Positions 18,481 through 27,283 of a stretch of 60,968 nt of DNA are shown piece by piece (positions within the stretch are counted from its first letter, which is position 1; every line of letters begins with the position of its first letter). The stretch lies in contig DDFC01000028.1 in assembly GCA_002336895.1 (NCBI GenBank), positions 1 to 60,968 on the forward strand, given 5' to 3'. Origin of the DNA: Verrucomicrobiaceae bacterium UBA1938 (GTDB lineage: Bacteria > Verrucomicrobiota > Verrucomicrobiia > Verrucomicrobiales > Verrucomicrobiaceae). The notes under the pieces are model-generated. The model was not told the DNA's origin, searched no databases, and saw nothing but the letters and a program-made list of their open reading frames with translations. The translations under genes were made by a program, and so were the position numbers.

Positions 18481-19733
18481 GCAGGCAGCACCTCCAGCAG
18501 TTCTGTCTCAGGGATCGTGCTGGCACGGATGCTGTCTGCCCAGACCTTCGCAGAGGTTTCATTGGCCATGACGTCAAACATGAGCGCATTCTCCACTACA
18601 TCTTCATCACCGCGCTGGGACTTGATCCCAAAGTTCACCGAATAACGTCCGGGAGCCAGACGCAGGTGCGGCACGGAGAAGCGCCCCCCCCTGCTCTGCT
18701 CAGGAAGCGCCACACGGGAGGAAGCCACCTCATGGCCGCCTGCACTGAAGATGGCCCAGCACAGATGGATCTGGGATGCCTCTCCAGGCCACGAAATGCG
18801 CACACGAAATATCAGGATCTCGGCAAAGGGCACGCCCGCGCCGTCGGCTTCCAGTTCCACATCATCAATAACCACCTGGCCGCGCAGAAAGGAAGCCCGC
18901 CGCAGCGTGCGGCAGTCCGCGCTGGTCCGCCCCGTGGCAAACGCCCGATGATACTCACGCGAGACCGCTTCCATCGTCCCCTCTGCCACCACACGGCCCT
19001 GGTGCAGCAGGATGCCGCGCTGGCACAGCCGCAGCAGCGCTTCCATCTGGTGGCTGACAAAGAGCACCGTCGTATGCTGCCTGCTGGAGAGCTCGCTCAT
19101 GCGGCCCAGGCATTTTTGCTGAAACACCGCATCCCCCACCGCGAGCACTTCGTCCACGATGAGCACATCCGGCTGCACATGTGCCGCGATGGCAAAGGCC
19201 AGCCTCACATACATGCCGCTGCTGTAGCGTTTGACCGGTGTGTCGAGAAACTTGTCCACTTCCGCAAACGCCACGATCTCATCAAACTTGGATCGTATCT
19301 CACTCCGGTGCATCCCGAGCAGCGCCCCATTGAGAAAGATGTTTTCACGGCCGGTTAGTTCAGGATGGAAGCCGGTCCCCACCTCCAGCAGGGATGCGAC
19401 CCGCCCTCTGAGCACCAGGCGTCCGGTCGTAGGTTCAGTGATGCGGCTGAGAATTTTCAGCAGCGTACTTTTCCCAGCGCCATTGCGGCCCACGATGCCG
19501 ACAGACTCTCCCTGCTTCACATCAAAGGACACATCCTTCAGCGCCCAGAAGTCCTCGGCAGCAGGCCTACCGCCAGCAAGGGCTTTGACAGGATTGCGCA
19601 TCCAGTGCAGCAGCGACTCGCTCAGCCGTTGGTAGCTCTGCTGTGGTGCCGCACCCAGCTGGTACTTCTTCCCCAGCCCGGAGACGGAGATGGCGCTCAT
19701 AGAGCCGCCACCTGATGACTCCTCAGATTTCAT
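18477..19733 (-). CDS. ABC transporter ATPase with C-terminal Wzt domain
   Basis: A 418-residue ATPase of an ABC-2 polysaccharide exporter. Walker A is GRNGAGKS at 82-89, the signature reads KRYSSGMYVRLAFA, and Walker B is VLIVDEVLAVGD, the standard KpsT/Wzt/TagH form. About 150 extra C-terminal residues (from ~270) resemble the beta-sandwich carbohydrate-binding domain of Wzt, which reads the non-reducing chain end in E. coli O9a. An alternative ATG at 19700 would drop 11 residues. It overlaps both neighbours (ATGA to the glycosyltransferase, GTGA to FkbM). Confidence 0.92.
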   Translation of the reverse strand: MKSEESSGGGSMSAISVSGLGKKYQLGAAPQQSYQRLSESLLHWMRNPVKALAGGRPAAEDFWALKDVSFDVKQGESVGIVGRNGAGKSTLLKILSRITEPTTGRLVLRGRVASLLEVGTGFHPELTGRENIFLNGALLGMHRSEIRSKFDEIVAFAEVDKFLDTPVKRYSSGMYVRLAFAIAAHVQPDVLIVDEVLAVGDAVFQQKCLGRMSELSSRQHTTVLFVSHQMEALLRLCQRGILLHQGRVVAEGTMEAVSREYHRAFATGRTSADCRTLRRASFLRGQVVIDDVELEADGAGVPFAEILIFRVRISWPGEASQIHLCWAIFSAGGHEVASSRVALPEQSRGGRFSVPHLRLAPGRYSVNFGIKSQRGDEDVVENALMFDVMANETSAKVWADSIRASTIPETELLEVLPA

Positions 19734-20779
19734 GATTGAAGCGACTCGTAGAGCTCCATCGTCAGCTGCGCCACTCGTTCCCAGGAGAGAGACTCTGCAT
19801 GCAGCCGGGAGGCAGCCGACATCCGCCGGACACGAACGGGATCGGCAAGAAACTGCTCAAGCGCCTGCACCAGCACCGGAAAATCTCCTGGCTCAGTCAG
19901 CACCGCGCATTCTTCCGTGAGATACTCGGGCACCCCACCCACTCGCTGGGCGATGACCGGCACGCCGCAGGACAGCGCCTCCACGAGTACGTTGTTGGCC
20001 GTGGCCTGGGTCGTCAGGTGCAGCAGGCAGTCCGCGCTACGGTAGCAGTTCAGCAGTTCTTCATCTGGAACACCCGAGCGGTAGGTGACATTGAGCATGC
20101 CAGCAAAAGCGTCCTTTTCATGCGCTGGACCGACAATGACAAAACGAACGTCCGGTCGCGGCTCGAAATGAGCCGCCACCTTCCGCAGCAGCGGAAAATT
20201 GCGCCCGGTGGCACCCACGGCCACCACCTGATGCACCCCGCGCATGGCATGCTCACCGCTGTCTGCCGCAGGAGAAAAGAAAGCAGTGTCCACTCCATGC
20301 TGAATCACATGCAGGCGCTTTTCTGGCACTCCATGCTGCAAAAACCAGTCTCGTTGAGTGCTGCTCATGAGAATGATGGCATCAAAGGCACGCAGTCCCT
20401 GTGGTCGGCGCACGAGCTCCCGCAGTTGATCCGGAGGGTGGTGAAAAGTGCCCACGAGACTGACTCCTGCCCTTTTCGGCACGCGGTCCAGGAATGCAAA
20501 ATCACGGTCGCACCAGAGATAGTGAATGATGCCCTGAAAACCACTCCGCAGTTCCGCGCGCAGCCTGCGATCCACTGCCATGCTGCCGCCCATGCACCAT
20601 CGGGAAAAGCACAAGCGGCGCATGAGCCGCGTGCGCCAGCGAGCCGCCAGCCCGGGAGGATCCCGGCGTGGTGCCACCACCTTTTCAGCGGGCAGGTAAT
20701 CTGCGATGACATGGTAACCGGAGCGTTGAGCCAAAACCTCATCCTGAGTCCAAGCACAGAGCAGTCTTGGCAGAGACAT
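19730..20779 (-). CDS. Glycosyltransferase family 4
   Basis: A 349-residue GT4-type protein starting MSLPRLLCAWTQDEV. The open frame runs further right but that part is out-of-frame sequence of the ABC permease. C-terminal motifs are VVAVGATGRNFPLL, FVIVGPAHEKDAFAG and NNVLVEALSCGVPVIAQRVG; the second Glu of E-x7-E is present and the first is not. It sits between permease and ATPase of the exporter, an arrangement common where transferases are woven into an ABC-dependent O-antigen operon. Sugar unknown. Confidence 0.85.
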   Translation of the reverse strand: MSLPRLLCAWTQDEVLAQRSGYHVIADYLPAEKVVAPRRDPPGLAARWRTRLMRRLCFSRWCMGGSMAVDRRLRAELRSGFQGIIHYLWCDRDFAFLDRVPKRAGVSLVGTFHHPPDQLRELVRRPQGLRAFDAIILMSSTQRDWFLQHGVPEKRLHVIQHGVDTAFFSPAADSGEHAMRGVHQVVAVGATGRNFPLLRKVAAHFEPRPDVRFVIVGPAHEKDAFAGMLNVTYRSGVPDEELLNCYRSADCLLHLTTQATANNVLVEALSCGVPVIAQRVGGVPEYLTEECAVLTEPGDFPVLVQALEQFLADPVRVRRMSAASRLHAESLSWERVAQLTMELYESLQS

Positions 20780-20790
20780 TGAAGACGGAT

Positions 20791-21618
20791 TCAGATGACG
20801 TCGGCGATGGTTCTCTCCACTCGCCGGAAGCAGCCCACCCCCGCCGCCAGCAGCAGAATGCCCAGAACAGATGAGAGCGCAAAACTCTGCCAGTGAAGCG
20901 GCACCGTGCCGCAAATGGCCCAGCGGAAGCCGTCGATCACACCCACGACGGGATTGAGCGCATTCAGCATACGCCCCCAATACCCCAGTCGCTCCTGCAC
21001 GAGGCTGCTGCTGTAGAAAACCGGTGTCACATAGAGCCCGAACTGCACCACAAATGGCACGATGTAGCGGAAGTCGCGGTATTTGACATTCATCGCGGTG
21101 AAGAGCAGCCCGGGGCCCATGGCGCTGACCAGCCCCAGAAGAATAAAGGCAGGCAGCAGCAGCAGGCGCCACGTGGGCATCATCCCATGCCAGGCCATCA
21201 GGCCGGCCAAGATGACCAGTGAAATGGCAAAATCAACCAACGCCACCAGCATGGTGCTCAGCGGCAGAATCAAGCGCGGAAAGTAGATTTTGGTGATCAG
21301 ACTGGCACTGCCCACCAGGCTGTTGGCTGACTCGCTCATGGCGCTGCTGAAAAAATACCACGGCAGCATGCCAGCACAGACCATGACAGCATAGGGTACA
21401 CCGTCTGAAGGCAGCCTTGCCAGTCCACCAAAGATCCCGGCTCCCACCAGGATGGTTAGCAGCGGCCGGATGAGAGCCCATGCCACACCGATGGCGGTCT
21501 GCTTGTAGCGCACCAGCAGGTCGCGCCAGGCCAGAAAGGCCAGCAGGTCGCGGAAACGCCAGAGATCGCGCAAGTAGTTTGCCCTGGCACGCCCTGCTTC
21601 GATGACCAGTTCTTCCAT
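20791..21618 (-). CDS. ABC-2 type polysaccharide export permease
   Basis: A 275-residue inner-membrane permease of the Wzm/KpsM/TagG family, the channel half of the exporter whose ATPase is at 18477-19733. It starts MEELVIEAGRARANYL; the frame could extend 12 residues, but the ATG at 21618 overlaps the RmlB stop as TGATG. It has the N-terminal cytoplasmic helix with VRYKQTAIGVAWALIRPLL, about six membrane segments and the ABC-2 motif AMNVKYRDFRYIVPF. It would move a lipid-linked polysaccharide to the periplasm. Confidence 0.92.
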   Translation of the reverse strand: MEELVIEAGRARANYLRDLWRFRDLLAFLAWRDLLVRYKQTAIGVAWALIRPLLTILVGAGIFGGLARLPSDGVPYAVMVCAGMLPWYFFSSAMSESANSLVGSASLITKIYFPRLILPLSTMLVALVDFAISLVILAGLMAWHGMMPTWRLLLLPAFILLGLVSAMGPGLLFTAMNVKYRDFRYIVPFVVQFGLYVTPVFYSSSLVQERLGYWGRMLNALNPVVGVIDGFRWAICGTVPLHWQSFALSSVLGILLLAAGVGCFRRVERTIADVI

Positions 21619-22646
21619 CAGGCAGTCTGGGTTGCAGTCACAGTATTCACCCACTCCTGGTTCTGTAGGTACCAGACCACAGTTTCGCGCAGCCCTGTTT
21701 CCAGGCTGTGGGCGGGAGTCCAGCCGAGATCGAACTGGATCTTGGCCGCATTCATGGCGTAGCGCCGGTCATGTCCCGGGCGGTCGGTCACAAAGGTAAT
21801 GAGGCTGCGCGAGTTGCCTCCCGCCGCCGGGTGCGATTCGTCAATGAGATCACAGATCACCTGCACCAGATGCAGATTGGCGCGTTCGTTGCAGCCGCCG
21901 ATGTTATATATCTCCCCCGGGGTGCCTGCGGTGAGCACGGTCCACAGAGCCTCACAGTGGTCGCCCACATAGAGCCAGTCGCGCACATTCATGCCATCGC
22001 CGTACACAGGCACGGGCCGACGGGAGAGGACGCTCTGAATGACCACCGGGATGAGTTTCTCCGGAAACTGGCGTGGGCCGTAGTTGTTGGAGCAGCGGGT
22101 GATCACTGCCGGCAGGCCATAGGTGTGGTGGTAGCTGCGCACCAACATGTCTCCCCCCGCCTTGCTGGCAGAGTAGGGAGAGCTTGGCGCGCAGGCTGTG
22201 CTCTCAGTGAAAGCGGGATCGTGCAGACCGAGCGAGCCATAGACCTCATCCGTGCCGACATGGACAAACCGTGCAGAAGAGAGATGCGCAGCCGTCCATG
22301 CAGTGCGGCAGGCTTCCAGAAGATGGAAGGTGCCGTTGACATTGGTGGAGATGAAATCTGTGGGCGTGGCAATGCTGCGGTCCACATGCGACTCCGCCGC
22401 CAGATGCACCACATGCGTGATCTCGTGCTGTTGCACCACGCGGCCCACCTCCTCCATGTTGCGGAGATCCACCTGCTCAAAGACATAGCGCGGATGACTC
22501 CCATGAATGCCTTCGAGGCTGGCCAGATGACCGGCATAGGTGAGGCAGTCCAGATTGACCAGCTTTTTGATCTCCGGTCTGTCCATGACCAGCCGGATAA
22601 AATTGGAGCCGATGAAGCCGGCACCGCCTGTGACGAGGAGATTCAT
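21618..22646 (-). CDS. rmlB: dTDP-glucose 4,6-dehydratase
   Basis: A 342-residue extended short-chain dehydrogenase that converts dTDP-glucose to dTDP-4-keto-6-deoxyglucose. NAD-binding GGAGFIGSNFIR at the N-terminus, HLAAESHVDRSI, catalytic TDEVYG and YSASKAGGDML (Tyr-x3-Lys) are all present, as is NNYGPRQFPEKLIP. A GTG three bases upstream is possible, but the ATG at 22646 overlaps the upstream stop as TGATG. With RmlA two genes upstream it provides a 6-deoxyhexose precursor. RmlC and RmlD are absent from the window. Confidence 0.95.
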   Translation of the reverse strand: MNLLVTGGAGFIGSNFIRLVMDRPEIKKLVNLDCLTYAGHLASLEGIHGSHPRYVFEQVDLRNMEEVGRVVQQHEITHVVHLAAESHVDRSIATPTDFISTNVNGTFHLLEACRTAWTAAHLSSARFVHVGTDEVYGSLGLHDPAFTESTACAPSSPYSASKAGGDMLVRSYHHTYGLPAVITRCSNNYGPRQFPEKLIPVVIQSVLSRRPVPVYGDGMNVRDWLYVGDHCEALWTVLTAGTPGEIYNIGGCNERANLHLVQVICDLIDESHPAAGGNSRSLITFVTDRPGHDRRYAMNAAKIQFDLGWTPAHSLETGLRETVVWYLQNQEWVNTVTATQTA

Positions 22647-23377
22647 CACGCTTTGACAGCCGCGTATTCGCTGAAGATGCCCATCAGGGGAATGCGCTCG
22701 GCGTCCCTGAATCCAGCGGCCTTCAGAGCGGAGACAACGGCTTCCGGACGCACACAGGTGTCCATTGTTTCCCAGAAGTACACCATCATTTCCTCAGCCT
22801 TCCGACTTCTGGTGAACAAGCGGACGAAAAAGGGATAAATGACACCAAAGTAGAGCCTGAAGAGTGCTGAGCCGATTCTGCCCGCAGGCCGGGTGGCCTC
22901 CATGATCAGGACACGGCCGCCGGGCTTGAGCACACGATGAAATTCACGAAAGGTGGCCTCCAGATCGGCAAAGTGACGAAGCGCATAACCCACGGTGAGG
23001 AAGTCATAGGCCTCCCCCTCCACCGGCATGCTTTCCGCACGGCTCTGGACGAAGCGTGCATTCGGCAGTTTTTCTCTGGCCACGGCCAGCATTCCGTCAC
23101 TAGGCTCCACGCAGGTGATCGTGCTGTCGCCTCCCAAAACTTGGCTGGCGGCCACAGCCACGAGTCCGGTTCCGCAGGCGACATCGAGATGCTGCATTCC
23201 AGGCTTCAAACCATGACGGCTCTGCGCCGTCCGCCGGTAGTGAGCACCCGTGCCCAGGAATCCCCAGCCCACCACGGGGTCGTAATGCTTTGCCCCTTGG
23301 TCGAAGAGTTCTTTGACATAGCCCTGCCGTTCTTCGGACCGGGCGTATCGATGTGATAGTACTGGATGGGGAATCAT
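22646..23377 (-). CDS. UbiE/Coq5-like SAM methyltransferase
   Basis: A 243-residue class I methyltransferase starting MIPHPVLSHRYARSE (ATG at 23377; the longer frame is sequence upstream of the real start). SAM loop MQHLDVACGTGLVAVAA, CVEPSDGMLAVAREKLP, and post-II motif VLKPGGRVLIMEATRP resemble UbiE/MenG-like enzymes. Placement between RmlA and RmlB suggests action on a sugar or lipid in glycan synthesis rather than quinone methylation, though the family similarity is to quinone enzymes. It overlaps RmlB and is 7 bp from RmlA. Confidence 0.78.
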   Translation of the reverse strand: MIPHPVLSHRYARSEERQGYVKELFDQGAKHYDPVVGWGFLGTGAHYRRTAQSRHGLKPGMQHLDVACGTGLVAVAASQVLGGDSTITCVEPSDGMLAVAREKLPNARFVQSRAESMPVEGEAYDFLTVGYALRHFADLEATFREFHRVLKPGGRVLIMEATRPAGRIGSALFRLYFGVIYPFFVRLFTRSRKAEEMMVYFWETMDTCVRPEAVVSALKAAGFRDAERIPLMGIFSEYAAVKA

Positions 23378-23384
23378 GAAAGGT

Positions 23385-24272
23385 TCAGGCGCTTTTGAGG
23401 CCCACACGGCGGACCTCGACAGCCACTTCGTAAAGGTAGTCGCGGTACTCACAGCGCGGCAGTCCGGCGATGAGCGTCTCAAATTGGTCCAGGGAAAGAA
23501 ATCCACGGTAGAGTGCCGCCTCCTCCGGGCAGCCCAGTTTCATTCCCTGCCGCTTTTCGATGGTCTGCACATACGCAGATGCCTCGTGCAGACTGCTGCT
23601 GGTGCCAGCATCCAGCCAGGCGGTGCCACGGCTGAGGCGCTGCACACGCAGGCTGCCGCGGCGCAGGTATTCCTTGTTCACGTCGGTGATTTCCAGTTCA
23701 CCACGGGCCGAGGGCTGAAGTGTTCCGGCGATGTTCACAGCCTCGTTGTCGTAGAGATAGACGCCCGGCACGGCGTAGTTGCTGCGCGGCTGAGCAGGCT
23801 TTTCCTCCAGAGACACCGCACGCCCTTCGGCATCAAACTCCACCACCCCATAGCGCTCGGGGTCATTCACATGATAGGCAAAGATGGTTGCCCCGGAGTG
23901 AAACTCCGCAAACGCACGTGGCAGTGCATCGCCACCGAAGAAAATGTTATCCCCTAGAATCAACGTCACGGAGTCTTTTCCAATGAACGAAGCAGCGATC
24001 TGCAGCGCCTGCGCAATGCCATCAGGCTGCGGCTGCTCGCGATACTCAATGATAATGCCCCACTGGGAGCCATCTCCCAGCAGTTGCCTGAAGCGCGGCA
24101 GATCGTGCGGCGTGGAGATGAGGCAGATCTCACGGATGCCCGACGCAATGAGCACTGTGAGCGGGTAGTACACCATCGGTTTGTCATAGACAGGTTGCAG
24201 CTGCTTGGATGTCACCTGTGTGAGCGGATACAAGCGCGAACCCGCGCCGCCTGCGAGAATGACACCTTTCAT
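23385..24272 (-). CDS. rmlA: Glucose-1-phosphate thymidylyltransferase
   Basis: A 295-residue nucleotidyltransferase making dTDP-glucose from dTTP and glucose-1-phosphate. It has GVILAGGAGSRLYPLT, the family string SKQLQPVYDKPMVYYPL, ILGDNIFFGG and RGTAWLDAGTSSSL, all typical of RmlA; length is as expected. Its ATG overlaps the stop of the acetyltransferase gene (ATGA). It feeds RmlB 0.7 kb downstream. Confidence 0.96.
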   Translation of the reverse strand: MKGVILAGGAGSRLYPLTQVTSKQLQPVYDKPMVYYPLTVLIASGIREICLISTPHDLPRFRQLLGDGSQWGIIIEYREQPQPDGIAQALQIAASFIGKDSVTLILGDNIFFGGDALPRAFAEFHSGATIFAYHVNDPERYGVVEFDAEGRAVSLEEKPAQPRSNYAVPGVYLYDNEAVNIAGTLQPSARGELEITDVNKEYLRRGSLRVQRLSRGTAWLDAGTSSSLHEASAYVQTIEKRQGMKLGCPEEAALYRGFLSLDQFETLIAGLPRCEYRDYLYEVAVEVRRVGLKSA

Positions 24273-24856
24273 GCCCCCCTCCCCCCCGCCGCTCCAGAAG
24301 AAGCGTCCATCTCTACACCGGTCAAACTTTTCACCACATGCGCAGGGTTTCCTCTCACCAAAACGTGCGCAGGAACCGGACTCATGACGACACTGCCCGC
24401 ACTGATCACGCTGCCATTGCCCACTTCGACACCAGGGCCGATGAATGACTGGGCCGCCACCCAGCAGCCATCACGAAGGGTGATACCACGAACAACCAGA
24501 TCAAAAGTCCTCCTCTTGTGATCATGTGACCCCGTGCAAAGAAAAGCCCGCTGGGAAACACATACATTCGATCCTATTTCCACAGCTGCCAAGCTCAGAA
24601 TCATGACTTCTTCCCCGATCCACACATGATCTCCAATGATCAGCCTCCAAGGGAAGGAAACGTTCACATTACCCCGGATGACCACCCCGCTGCCTATTTT
24701 GGCACCAAAGGCACGCAATATAGCCACCCGCAAAGCCGATGGCCAAGGCACCGTGGTCTGAAAAAAGAGCCGCTTTGCAGCCATCCAGACCGCCTCCTTC
24801 CAGCGCGGTGCCCCACGGTCAAAACCCGCAGAGGAGAAGGCGGAAAGGTCCATCAT
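24269..24856 (-). CDS. WcaF-like hexapeptide-repeat acetyltransferase
   Basis: A 195-residue left-handed beta-helix acyltransferase that probably O-acetylates a sugar of the polysaccharide. It starts MMDLSAFSSAGFDRGAP, close to the N-terminus of colanic acid acetyltransferase WcaF. Hexapeptide turns run from IGSGVVIRGNVNVS through LIIGDHVWIGEEV to VISAGSVVMSPVPAH. Catalytic His is probably the one in CTGSHDHKRR. Two adjacent ATGs (24856, 24853) can start it; the longer frame to 25012 has no support. It is the first gene of the minus-strand cluster, so the main promoter should lie in 24857-25146. Confidence 0.85.
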   Translation of the reverse strand: MMDLSAFSSAGFDRGAPRWKEAVWMAAKRLFFQTTVPWPSALRVAILRAFGAKIGSGVVIRGNVNVSFPWRLIIGDHVWIGEEVMILSLAAVEIGSNVCVSQRAFLCTGSHDHKRRTFDLVVRGITLRDGCWVAAQSFIGPGVEVGNGSVISAGSVVMSPVPAHVLVRGNPAHVVKSLTGVEMDASSGAAGGRGA

Positions 24857-25146
24857 GGCTTGAAGTACTCCATAAGCACACGTCCAACCACGCTGCCGCC
24901 ATTGGTCGCATGCTTGGCGGCCAGATGCATTGCCGGGGTTGGAGCGGCATTTTCCAGAAAAAGGAATGTGACTGTACCATGCTGATTCACAGCGCAAAGA
25001 ATAAACTTCCAACGCGTGTTAACAGTTTGACACCAATCACTGCTGGAATGTGCCACTTTTCACCAGCAATGTCAGCTTATCATCTTGCCTGCATCACTGA
25101 TTTTTCGGGTGAAGCAGAAGCTGTTACTCGTTATTTTCTCAGTTCC
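24857..25146. promoter_or_regulatory. Divergent intergenic region, presumed promoters
   Basis: These 290 bp separate the first gene of the polysaccharide cluster (minus) from the FGE-fold gene (plus), so they should carry promoters for both. I see one TTGACA (25027-25032, plus strand) but no matching -10 element at 16-18 bp, and no convincing minus-strand pair. TGCTGG (25041-25046) and CCAGCA (25063-25068) form a loose inverted repeat. No gene is supported here. Confidence 0.35.
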
Positions 25147-26820
25147 ATGTGCACGTCTTCCACCACTCTATCAGCTTTTGCCTTCTGCCTCGTCGCCTGC
25201 ATGACTGCCGCAGGGCAAAATGCCCCCCGGTCTGGTGGTGAAAATCAGCACGTCAGCAGCTTGGGAGCCAAATTTACCAGCATACCCGGCACCACGGTGC
25301 AGTTTGCCATCTGGGAGACCCGCCTTTCGGAGTGGAATGAGTTTCTTCGGCAGAAGAAATATCCATGGACGTATCAGCCTCACTTTGAACAGTCTCCGGA
25401 ACACCCTGTGGTGGGGGCAAACCTGCAGGATGCCGTGGCCTTCTGCAACTGGCTCACGGAAACAGAACGCGAAAAGCGCCTGATTGATGGCTCCCAGAGC
25501 TACCGGCTCCCCACCCCTGAGGAGTGGGATGCTGCGGTAGGCCTGGCCCGCGGGAGGAAAAAAAACAACCTCACCGCTGAAGAGCGCCTCCTGGACGACC
25601 GCATCTACCCTTGGGGAGAGGACTGGCCGCCGAGCTCGAAAACGGCCAATCTCGCCGATGGGGAAATCCCTGGTTATAAGGACGGCTACACCTACACCGC
25701 TCCGGTCGGCAGCTTTCCTCCCAGTGCCGAGGGGCTTTTTGACCTCTCTGGCAATGTCTGGGAATGGACGCAGCCGCAAGAGGTGCGCGCCCAGCCTACT
25801 GGAGTCCTGCGTGGCGGATCCTGGGCCTACTTCCGTGCCGAATGCTTGACCTCAGCCTATCTCTATGTCGCCCCGGCAGACCTGCGCGCACCCACCATAG
25901 GGTTCCGTTGCGTCTTTGAGGACAAGCGCCGCACCGCCAGCCTGCTGGCGGCTTCAGATGCCGAGAAAAGGCAGGCTTTGGAAGAGCGCATGAAGGCCAT
26001 GACCGAAAGCCGCAAGGTGGATGCCTCCGCCGTGGAAGCTCTGCGCAAAAAGATGCAAGGTAAGGGGGACGACGAGGGACTGCCAGATCCAGCCAGCCTC
26101 AAACCCGCCCTGGCGGATGGCAGCAGCTTTGTTAATGCCTTGGGAATGAAGTTTGTACCACTTCATGAAAAGGGTCCTGTGCTCATCTGCACCACTGAGA
26201 CCAGCGTGCAGAACTATGAAAACTGGATGCGCGCCACAAACCGTGTCTGGAGCCAGAAACCCTCCTTCCTGCTCGGCGGCAATCACCCTGCCGCTGGTGT
26301 CTCCTGGGAAGATGCCACGGCCTTTTGTGTCTGGCTTACCGAACGCGACCGCGCCAGCAAGCTCATTCCCGCCACGGCCTCCTACCGCCTGCCACGGGAC
26401 ACCGAGTGGAGCCTTGCCGCCGGTCTTAAAAGCGAGGAGGGAGCAGACCCCGCCAAGCGCCACCTTTCCGACAAAACCCACTACCCCTGGACGCCCAAGG
26501 CAGACGACTGGAAGCCCCCGGCGCTCACCGCCAATCTGGATGCCACCAAAATCCCCGGCACGACTGACCCCTACTCCTACACCGCCCCGGTGGACAGCGC
26601 CCGCGCTAACTCTCTGGGCCTCCACGAAATCGGCGGCAACGTCTCCGAATGGTGTGAAGACGCCTGGCCCGGTGCTGCCGAAGAACGCGTAATCCGTGGC
26701 GGCAACTGGCTAAGCTACGACAAGGATGCCCTGCTGACTTCGGCTCGCAATCATGCCCCCAAGAGCGCTGCCCGCGCAGACCTTGGCTTCCGTTGCGTGC
26801 TGGATCTGGGTACACCCTGA
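25147..26820 (+). CDS. Tandem formylglycine-generating-enzyme-fold lipoprotein
   Basis: A 557-residue protein with two SUMF1/FGE-fold domains (roughly residues 30-260 and 325-555) joined by a charged linker. Each domain ends in the family pattern (VLRGGSWAYFRAE ... IGFRCVFED; VIRGGNWLSYDKD ... LGFRCVLD). The cysteine pair used by true formylglycine enzymes after GGS is not intact in either copy, so sulfatase activation is unlikely. The start chosen (ATG 25147) gives a signal sequence with lipobox-like LVAC, suggesting an anchored lipoprotein; earlier in-frame Met codons exist without a signal. No sulfatase gene is nearby. Confidence 0.78.
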   Translation: MCTSSTTLSAFAFCLVACMTAAGQNAPRSGGENQHVSSLGAKFTSIPGTTVQFAIWETRLSEWNEFLRQKKYPWTYQPHFEQSPEHPVVGANLQDAVAFCNWLTETEREKRLIDGSQSYRLPTPEEWDAAVGLARGRKKNNLTAEERLLDDRIYPWGEDWPPSSKTANLADGEIPGYKDGYTYTAPVGSFPPSAEGLFDLSGNVWEWTQPQEVRAQPTGVLRGGSWAYFRAECLTSAYLYVAPADLRAPTIGFRCVFEDKRRTASLLAASDAEKRQALEERMKAMTESRKVDASAVEALRKKMQGKGDDEGLPDPASLKPALADGSSFVNALGMKFVPLHEKGPVLICTTETSVQNYENWMRATNRVWSQKPSFLLGGNHPAAGVSWEDATAFCVWLTERDRASKLIPATASYRLPRDTEWSLAAGLKSEEGADPAKRHLSDKTHYPWTPKADDWKPPALTANLDATKIPGTTDPYSYTAPVDSARANSLGLHEIGGNVSEWCEDAWPGAAEERVIRGGNWLSYDKDALLTSARNHAPKSAARADLGFRCVLDLGTP

Positions 26821-26846
26821 TCCATTGGCAGTCTTTCAAATGCAGA

Positions 26847-27227
26847 TCAGACCAGCGCGGCGATTACTTCGATCTCCACGAGCGCACCGAGAGGCAGTCC
26901 TGCCACGGCAACGGTGGAGCGGGCAGGCTTATGCCCCGCAAAGGCGGCTTCGTAGAGCGGGTTCACCTTGGGGAAATCAGCCATGCTTTGCAGAAAGACG
27001 GTGGCCTTGATGACAGAGCTCATGCCCAGCCCTTGAGCCTCCAGCAGCGCACGGATGTTCGCCAGCACCTGGGTGGTCTGGCCTTCAACATCAGAGGCCA
27101 CGATTTTTCCTGCCGCTGGATCAATCGGGATCTGGCCGGAGCAGAAGAGCAGGCCGCCCTGTTTCACCGCCTGGGAATAAGGACCGACAGCTGCTGGGAC
27201 ATTAGGAGTGTTGTTGACGAGTTCCAT
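26847..27227 (-). CDS. ridA: RidA family reactive intermediate deaminase
   Basis: A 126-residue member of the RidA/YjgF/YER057c family, which hydrolyses reactive enamine/imine intermediates made by PLP enzymes. Motifs include GPYSQAVKQGGLLFCSGQIP, TTQVLANIRALLEAQG and a C-terminal ARSTVAVAGLPLGALVEIEV, which holds the conserved Arg that binds the substrate carboxylate. The ATG at 27227 has AGAG a short way upstream; an ATG at 27233 would add two residues. It converges on the FGE-fold gene with a 26-bp gap. Confidence 0.93.
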   Translation of the reverse strand: MELVNNTPNVPAAVGPYSQAVKQGGLLFCSGQIPIDPAAGKIVASDVEGQTTQVLANIRALLEAQGLGMSSVIKATVFLQSMADFPKVNPLYEAAFAGHKPARSTVAVAGLPLGALVEIEVIAALV

Positions 27228-27283
27228 GAGCATCTCTTAACGAAGCGAGTCACCGATTCAAGCCCCGCATTCATTCATCATTC

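Noticed and set aside
20780..21172. N-terminal extension of the GT4 gene at 19730
   Set aside because: These 131 codons overlap the ABC permease in another frame and do not resemble a glycosyltransferase; the ATG at 20779 starts family sequence.
21708..22838. 376-codon plus-strand frame opposite rmlB
   Set aside because: Antisense to rmlB, which has complete catalytic motifs; no independent support.
25027..25055. TTGACA as a -35 box for the FGE-fold gene
   Set aside because: No TATAAT-like hexamer at 16-18 bp spacing; not enough for a promoter call.
25147..26820. True formylglycine-generating enzyme with sulfatase partner
   Set aside because: Active-site cysteine pair not seen and no sulfatase gene in the window.
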